Source of the DNA: a virus
IMG/VR virus record: IMGVR_UViG_3300030419_003950
Span: 1-64,000 of that record
Length of the DNA: 64,000 nt
Reading direction: 5' to 3' (one strand)
Shown here: positions 60,305 to 64,000 of the stretch, piece after piece
How the letters are laid out: the number at the start of each line of letters is the position of its first letter
How positions within the stretch are numbered: position 1 is the stretch's first letter
Made by a program: the position numbers and the translations under genes
Notes under the pieces: generated by a model
Seen by the model: the letters and a program-made list of their open reading frames with translations, nothing else
What the model was told of the DNA's origin: nothing
Database searches by the model: none

Positions 60305-60551
60305 TTTCCATTTCCGTCAACAACTCTCGTGGTGTCTTTTTATCACTTTCAAAATATTTTTCAATAACATCCAATAGGTCATCATACTTAGACATTTCAT
60401 CTAATTCCTTTTCTATGGTATCCATGATATCACCATGTTCAGCCACTCCCTGTGGATTTCTCAAGAGATTTTCAACATTCATACGATGTTTCTCGACATG
60501 AGCTTGGAAGTGTATCTTACTCGCCTTAATTAAATCATCTCTCATTGCCAT
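60297..60551 (-). CDS. Uncharacterised 84-aa helical protein
   Basis: MAMRDDLIKASKIHFQAHVEKHRMNVENLLRNPQGVAEHGDIMDTIEKELDEMSKYDDLLDVIEKYFESDKKTPRELLTEMENG: helical, acidic. Good ribosome site (AAAGGAGTAAAAAA). Typical small phage virion/accessory protein; some resemble head-assembly helpers, unproven. Confidence 0.55.
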   Translation of the reverse strand: MAMRDDLIKASKIHFQAHVEKHRMNVENLLRNPQGVAEHGDIMDTIEKELDEMSKYDDLLDVIEKYFESDKKTPRELLTEMENG

Positions 60552-61051
60552 TTTTTTACTCCTTTGTATTTAACTTTACTATATTCCTGTCTTTTTGTTT
60601 TTGCTCGGATATGGTGTTCTTGATTAGTTTTTTTCTTATGACACTTTTTACATAATGTCTGTAAGTTATCTAAACTATAATAACTCCAATCCAAATCTTC
60701 TGCCTTAACACCTTTCTGTTCCCATAAAGGTCTTATATGGTCTACATCCCATTTACCAGTATTTGTTCCACAATGATTACATTGTCCTTTATCTCTCTTT
60801 CTCAAATGAGCTCGTTGCTCTTTTGAATGATAAATAATCATATATTCTGTGGCACAATCTTGGTGCCAACTCTTTCTTTCGTTAATGGTGCCATCCTCAT
60901 TTATAATCATCAACCCACACCATCTACATTGTCCTTTTACTTTCGTATAATAACTATCTGGTTTTGGTGGTTTCCTAAAATTACCATCCCATTCTTCTTT
61001 CTCTTTACCAAATGTTCTTTCGTGTCTTCTACCAAATCTACTTAGGGGCAT
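60542..61051 (-). CDS. HNH endonuclease-like protein
   Basis: A 169-aa protein with an N-terminal zinc-finger-like CRWCGLMI and SWHQDCATEY, and an HNH core: KRDKGQCNHCGTNTGKWDVDHIRPLWEQKG...LDNLQTLCKKCHKKKTNQEHH. HNH proteins cut DNA (homing, packaging or restriction). No intron or intein context is seen, so a stand-alone or packaging-related role is likelier. Confidence 0.8.
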   Translation of the reverse strand: MPLSRFGRRHERTFGKEKEEWDGNFRKPPKPDSYYTKVKGQCRWCGLMIINEDGTINERKSWHQDCATEYMIIYHSKEQRAHLRKRDKGQCNHCGTNTGKWDVDHIRPLWEQKGVKAEDLDWSYYSLDNLQTLCKKCHKKKTNQEHHIRAKTKRQEYSKVKYKGVKKWQ

Positions 61052-61475
61052 CTTCCTCTGTTTCCCAACTTACCTGCCAATCTTTAAATTCAGAAGCAAT
61101 ACAATCAATCTTATAATCTTTTCTACCACCAACTACTTCCATAATTTTATTAATAGCAGTATTTCGAATACCATTTAATCCATGTGTTAACATAAGATTA
61201 TCTGAACCCTTTTCACCATTACGAACTTGTGATTCATTATACCAAATATGTGCATTCATTTGTGATAACACCACAATGGCTCTAATCACATCACCATTGA
61301 TTTCACCTTTATGTTCTTTAAGTATTAAACTAATATCATGAACCATATCATTTATTTCAGATGCATAGTTCTCTTTGTTTTCTGGAATGAAAACTTCTTT
61401 CAATTGATGAATACTTAATCTATCAATCAATTCGCCTAATGTAGGTAACCACTTTCTATTCATTTTCTTACTCAT
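61038..61475 (-). CDS. Uncharacterised 145-aa helical protein
   Basis: KMNRKWLPTLGELIDRLSIHQLKEVFIPENKENYASEINDMVHDISLILKEHKGEINGDVIRAIVVLSQMNAHIWYNESQVRNGEKGSDNLMLTHGLNGIRNTAINKIMEVVG. Helical, resembling small conserved phage proteins in T4-like genomes next to nucleotide metabolism genes. Ends right at the HNH start (14-nt overlap). Function not known. Confidence 0.5.
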   Translation of the reverse strand: MSKKMNRKWLPTLGELIDRLSIHQLKEVFIPENKENYASEINDMVHDISLILKEHKGEINGDVIRAIVVLSQMNAHIWYNESQVRNGEKGSDNLMLTHGLNGIRNTAINKIMEVVGGRKDYKIDCIASEFKDWQVSWETEEDAPK

Positions 61476-61484
61476 AAATTTTAG

Positions 61485-61557
61485 TGGAGCTGACAGGAAT
61501 CGAACCTGCGACCTCCGCAGTGCAAGTGCGGCGCTCTCCCAACTGAGCTACAGCCCC
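61485..61557 (-). tRNA. trnA: tRNA-Ala (TGC)
   Basis: 73-nt cloverleaf: GGGGCTG/CAGCTCC acceptor with discriminator A, D-arm TAGCTCAGTTGGGAGAGC, anticodon loop CTTGCAC (TGC) in stem CCGCA/TGCGG, T-arm GCAGGTTCGATTCCTGT. CCA is not encoded. UGC anticodon could support A-ending alanine codons. Same acceptor stem as the phage tmRNA, giving both an Ala identity. Confidence 0.95.
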
Positions 61558-61582
61558 AGCTCTCAGGCTTTACTCCACCATT

Positions 61583-61729
61583 TTATTTAACTGATTTACC
61601 TTTAGGGAAAGGTGATTCTAAGAATTTTATCATTCCGTTTCTAACTCTTGTTAAAAACTCATCTTCTTTACCTCTAAAGTTACCAACTATATTTTTTCTT
61701 TTTGTAGTTTTCTTCTTTGCTCTTGGCAT
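61583..61729 (-). CDS. 48-aa basic protein
   Basis: MPRAKKKTTKRKN then IVGNFRGKEDEFLTRVRNGMIKFLESPF, basic end. TATAGGAGTATAAA precedes the ATG. Lysine-rich, could bind nucleic acid. Located between the IMPDH-like gene and tRNA-Ala. Confidence 0.6.
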   Translation of the reverse strand: MPRAKKKTTKRKNIVGNFRGKEDEFLTRVRNGMIKFLESPFPKGKSVK

Positions 61730-61738
61730 TTTATACTC

Positions 61739-62767
61739 CTATAATAAATGAGGTCTGGCTTCTATTTGTCCAGCTCTCGTTACTTCTATAAATTCTACTT
61801 TGCTATGAAACTCAGAAATATTGTTAGCCCCAACATAACTGAAACTACTACGAATTCCATCCTTAATATCTGAGAGTATTCTAAGGGTTTTCCCTTTATA
61901 CGATATAACTTTGTGATTGCCTTCAACATTCTTATCACTCCTTTTGGAATCCCTACTAGCAGAACCCCTGTATTTTTTAAATAACTTTTCGTTAGGCCAT
62001 TCGCCTTGTTTTTCTATTTCCCCTGGACTCTCTTTAGTACCTGAGAGAAGACTTCCCAACATAACCGAATCAGCCCCACAAGCCAATCCTTTACAAACAT
62101 CACCGATATTACGAATACCACCATCAGCAATAACGGGAACATTAAACTTATCTGCAACACTAATCCCATCAAGTAAAGCAGAAACTTGGGGAATCCCAAC
62201 ACCAGTTCTAATCCTCGTTTCACATAAACTTCCATTTCCGATTCCGACTCTAACCGAGTCAGCTCCTTTTTGACATAAGAACCTAACACCTTCTCCCGTT
62301 GCAACTGAGCCCGCAACGATTTCAACTCCTGGTAATTTGGTCTTAATTTTTTCAATTGCATCTCCCACTAATTTATGATGTCCATGTGCTACATCTATAA
62401 GTAGTGTATTACAACCATTATTAAATAACTCTTGAGCTCTTTCTATATAATCTCCTTTAACACCAACGGCGGCACATAATGGTAATTCACAATGGTCATA
62501 CTTTTCAGTATGTAACCGATTCATTATTGATGATTGTTCTTCTATAGAATTAAATCTATGAACAACACCAACACCACCCAACTTCATCATTTCAAAAGCC
62601 ATATCAAATCCTGTGACTGTATCCATTGGTGAGGCTACTATTGGTATTTCTAATTTTGTATTCTTAGTAAACCTTGTATCTAACTTAACATCATCACGAG
62701 ATTTAATATCAGAATAATTAGGGATGATATTTACATCATCATAAGTATAACATTTATTATTTATCAT
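61739..62767 (-). CDS. IMP dehydrogenase/GMP reductase family protein
   Basis: A 342-aa TIM barrel: TYDDVNIIPNYSDIKSRDDVKLDTRF, IVASPMDTVTGFDMA, VGVVHRFNSIEEQ, GIGNGSLCETRIRTGVGIPQ (active-site Cys loop), ADGGIRNIGDVCKGLACGADSVMLGSLLSG. There is no CBS insert, so the protein is short. The loop has ETR where IMPDH/GMPR have TTR, and both activities are possible. Preceded by a 44-aa frame that overlaps its start. Confidence 0.85.
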   Translation of the reverse strand: MINNKCYTYDDVNIIPNYSDIKSRDDVKLDTRFTKNTKLEIPIVASPMDTVTGFDMAFEMMKLGGVGVVHRFNSIEEQSSIMNRLHTEKYDHCELPLCAAVGVKGDYIERAQELFNNGCNTLLIDVAHGHHKLVGDAIEKIKTKLPGVEIVAGSVATGEGVRFLCQKGADSVRVGIGNGSLCETRIRTGVGIPQVSALLDGISVADKFNVPVIADGGIRNIGDVCKGLACGADSVMLGSLLSGTKESPGEIEKQGEWPNEKLFKKYRGSASRDSKRSDKNVEGNHKVISYKGKTLRILSDIKDGIRSSFSYVGANNISEFHSKVEFIEVTRAGQIEARPHLL

Positions 62768-62891
62768 ATATAACTTTTATTTTCTGACTGTGCGGATTAA
62801 CCATCTCCAATACATTATACATGCAATTAGTAAAATTATATCCAACCAATCTAATACTATCATATGTTAATTCGACCAAACGAATCATCAT
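62757..62891 (-). CDS. 44-aa protein preceding the IMPDH-like gene
   Basis: Starts at ATGATG (62891) after TATATTTATATATGAGTGAT, 22 bp of which repeat at 33.2 kb. MMIRLVELTYDSIRLVGY then NVLEMVNPHSQKIKVIYDK; stop overlaps the next ATG region by 11 nt. Weak but coherent translation unit. Confidence 0.5.
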   Translation of the reverse strand: MMIRLVELTYDSIRLVGYNFTNCMYNVLEMVNPHSQKIKVIYDK

Positions 62892-62910
62892 ATCACTCAT
62901 ATATAAATAT
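62889..62910. repeat. 22-bp dispersed repeat, copy 2
   Basis: Matches 33224..33245 at 21 of 22 bases; here it immediately precedes and includes the start codon of the 44-aa gene. Confidence 0.6.
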
Positions 62911-62922
62911 AACATAATCATA

Positions 62923-63399
62923 CTAAACACTCAAATAATTTCTAATTCCAGTTCCAACTAATTGTTCATAAAATTTACCATCTACATCATGCCACACATA
63001 TGGTGATTCTGGATTCTCATCCCAACCAAATTGAGAATAATACTCATAATCTTTACGAAGTAAATTAGCTCTATGTGATGAATGTATTCTATCATCACCA
63101 ATCCAATGTGGTTTAACTGGATTGTTCACATCATATAATTCCATATTATTATTATAACCTCTATCAATCCATTCTCGTATAATAACATTAGTATATAATT
63201 TTAAAGAATCTACATAAGGTCTCCACATGACTGTGGCTGGATGATTTAACCAACCCTTATATTGTTTACCATCTTTTCTTGGTTTACCCTCGATGGCATT
63301 AATAATTTGCATTCCTTCTACTCGTTGTTTTCCTAATCGTCTCCAATCAAGAACACGAGCTGAAGCTTCATAACTTGGGTATGGTAAAAAAGTTTGCAT
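62923..63399 (-). CDS. Pyrimidine-dimer DNA glycosylase-like protein (MSMEG_6728 type)
   Basis: A 158-aa protein opening QTFLPYPSYEASARVLDWRRLGKQRVEGMQIINAI, the signature of the MSMEG_6728/pyrimidine-dimer glycosylase-related family, with GWLNHPATVMWRPYVDSLKLY and SHRANLLRKD. Related family members, including T4 DenV-like enzymes, repair UV damage. Catalytic activity is inferred. Confidence 0.75.
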   Translation of the reverse strand: MQTFLPYPSYEASARVLDWRRLGKQRVEGMQIINAIEGKPRKDGKQYKGWLNHPATVMWRPYVDSLKLYTNVIIREWIDRGYNNNMELYDVNNPVKPHWIGDDRIHSSHRANLLRKDYEYYSQFGWDENPESPYVWHDVDGKFYEQLVGTGIRNYLSV

Positions 63400-63509
63400 T
63401 AATATTCTGGTCTCCTTCCGAAATTATTCTTTTCGATTCTCATTTTAAGATGTCTCTTATATGTCCATAACATATACACATTCTTAATATAGGTTAATAT
63501 CTTCCTCAT
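63399..63509 (-). CDS. 36-aa basic peptide
   Basis: MRKILTYIKNVYMLWTYKRHLKMRIEKNNFGRRPEY: one short hydrophobic patch and 10 basic residues. Both ends are TAATG overlaps with the neighbours. Function unknown. Confidence 0.55.
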   Translation of the reverse strand: MRKILTYIKNVYMLWTYKRHLKMRIEKNNFGRRPEY

Positions 63510-63754
63510 TATATTAGTTCACTCCACTTTTTAAGTTTCTCTTTTTTAATCTTTACTCTCTCTTCTATATCATTCCAACTAACAAGGTCATATTCGTGTA
63601 ACAATTCAATCATACAATAAACATCTCCTACTTCTTCAAGTAGTTTATCATTGTCGTGATAATCATCACATCTGATTGCCTTACTACATTGTTGAATAAG
63701 TTCACCACACTCTTCCATTGTGATGGTTAATAGTTCTTGTAATTTATTATCCAT
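63509..63754 (-). CDS. MazG-like nucleotide pyrophosphohydrolase
   Basis: An 81-aa single-domain MazG fold: ITMEECGELIQQCSKAIR (EExxE) and LLEEVGDVYCMIELL (ExxD), the Mg2+-binding pairs. Phage MazG proteins hydrolyse dNTPs or alarmone-like nucleotides. P6 promoter is just upstream with a leader of about 10 nt and no ribosome site. Confidence 0.85.
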   Translation of the reverse strand: MDNKLQELLTITMEECGELIQQCSKAIRCDDYHDNDKLLEEVGDVYCMIELLHEYDLVSWNDIEERVKIKKEKLKKWSELI

Positions 63755-63770
63755 GATATAAAATTAACTG

Positions 63771-63799
63771 AATATACGAAATAAAACAATACAAGTCAA
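63771..63799 (-). promoter_or_regulatory. Early-type promoter P6
   Basis: -35 TTGACT (63794-63799), 17-nt spacer, -10 TATATT (63771-63776), AAGAC lead. Drives the MazG-like gene. The stop codon of the upstream 49-aa gene lies inside the -35. Confidence 0.85.
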
Positions 63800-63945
63800 G
63801 TCTTTTCTTCAATTATTTTCCAAGTGAATGGTTGCCTGTTTCTTTGATATTGTTGCATAGTCCATTCAATATCATTTGTTTCTAAAGTTACAACCTCATT
63901 ATCTTTAGAATAAGGTGCATAAGTTATCTGTATTCTATACTTCAT
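63796..63945 (-). CDS. 49-aa protein, stop inside promoter P6
   Basis: ATG 63945 after GGAGATGAATATTA. MKYRIQITYAPYSKDNEVVTLETND, then WTMQQYQRNRQPFTWKIIEEKT. Alpha/beta, coding-like. The TGA is contained in the P6 TTGACT, the same arrangement as at 39142. Its start overlaps the stop of the partial gene to the right (TAATG). Confidence 0.65.
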   Translation of the reverse strand: MKYRIQITYAPYSKDNEVVTLETNDIEWTMQQYQRNRQPFTWKIIEEKT

Positions 63946-64000
63946 TAATATTCATCTCCTCTCAACCATATATCTAACGCTACATATAATGTAAACAATA
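63945..64000 (-). CDS. Partial CDS at right edge
   Basis: Last 17 codons only (LFTLYVALDIWLRGDEY). The stop overlaps the next ATG (TAATG). The rest lies outside the window; no identity can be given. Confidence 0.5.
   Translation of the reverse strand, partial: LFTLYVALDIWLRGDEY

Noticed and set aside
1-64000. CRISPR array, IS elements, integrase, attachment sites
   Set aside because: No regularly spaced repeats, transposase motifs or recombinase genes were seen on either strand.

Overview
The window is a stretch of an AT-rich, contractile-tailed (T4-like) bacteriophage genome. Evidence is a T4-type recombination/replication block at the left edge, an ordered baseplate/tail module at 13.6-27.7 kb (gp6-like wedge, gp25-like wedge, gp5-like hub), phage-type auxiliary genes (PhoH, Hsp20, CobS/CobT-like pair, MazG, tmRNA, tRNAs) and very tight gene packing with ATGA/TAATG overlaps. 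No capsid, portal or terminase genes are visible, so this is part of a larger genome. Almost everything is on the minus strand; only two small genes at 27.8-28.4 kb are on the plus strand. Hallmarks of an FCB-group host are a type IX secretion (T9SS) C-terminal sorting domain, a PorV-like barrel, an Hc1-type histone and a DUF4494-like protein. However, AGGAG Shine-Dalgarno sites and TTGACT-N17/18-TATATT promoters are unlike classical Bacteroidota signals, so an FCB lineage outside Bacteroidota proper (for example Marinimicrobia-like, marine) is my inference, not something the sequence proves.

Layout: 0-4 kb, an Mre11-Rad50 (gp47-gp46) single-chain fusion, primase, SGNH hydrolase and PD-(D/E)XK nuclease. 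4-9.7 kb, metallopeptidase, PAP2 phosphatase and a run of membrane/coiled-coil proteins, two CsgG-like envelope proteins and an outer-membrane barrel. 9.7-13.5 kb, a Cys-rich micropeptide, a PorV-like barrel, a tiny membrane protein and a 916-aa secreted protein with a T9SS sorting tail. 13.6-27.7 kb, tail fibre/baseplate genes including a 1619-aa protein with an embedded Hint domain. 27.8-28.4 kb, two plus-strand genes with their own late promoter, 5' hairpins and terminators. 28.4-32.6 kb, methyltransferase-asparagine synthetase-methyltransferase operon. 32.6-38.8 kb, a 3D-domain protein, tmRNA, peptide deformylase, many small proteins and tRNA-Cys. 39-49.3 kb, early-type region with HAD phosphatase, PhoH, J-domain protein, Hsp20, thioredoxin, nuclease and a CobS/CobT-like ATPase-VWA pair. 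49.4-57.7 kb, sulfotransferase, glycosyltransferases, MORN-type protein, radical SAM, epimerase and 2OG-oxygenase-like proteins. 53-63 kb also holds SAM and purine metabolism (nucleosidase, MetK, Apt, IMPDH/GMPR-like), an HNH protein, tRNA-Ala, a pyrimidine-dimer-glycosylase-like protein and MazG.

How the parts work together: six near-identical early promoters (A-tract, AAGACTTGACT, TATATT-like -10) drive the HAD phosphatase, CobS, CobT, zinc-peptide, SWIM/tRNA and MazG transcripts, whereas the plus-strand islet carries a perfect TATAAATA late element. tmRNA, deformylase, Hsp20 and the J-domain protein form a translation/protein-quality set. The SAM set could feed the two DNA methyltransferases and the radical SAM enzyme. 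The 5-13.5 kb block looks like a phage-encoded envelope/secretion module and is the best candidate in the window for an undescribed system. About twenty genes shorter than 60 codons, many supported by start/stop overlaps and Shine-Dalgarno sites, are included.
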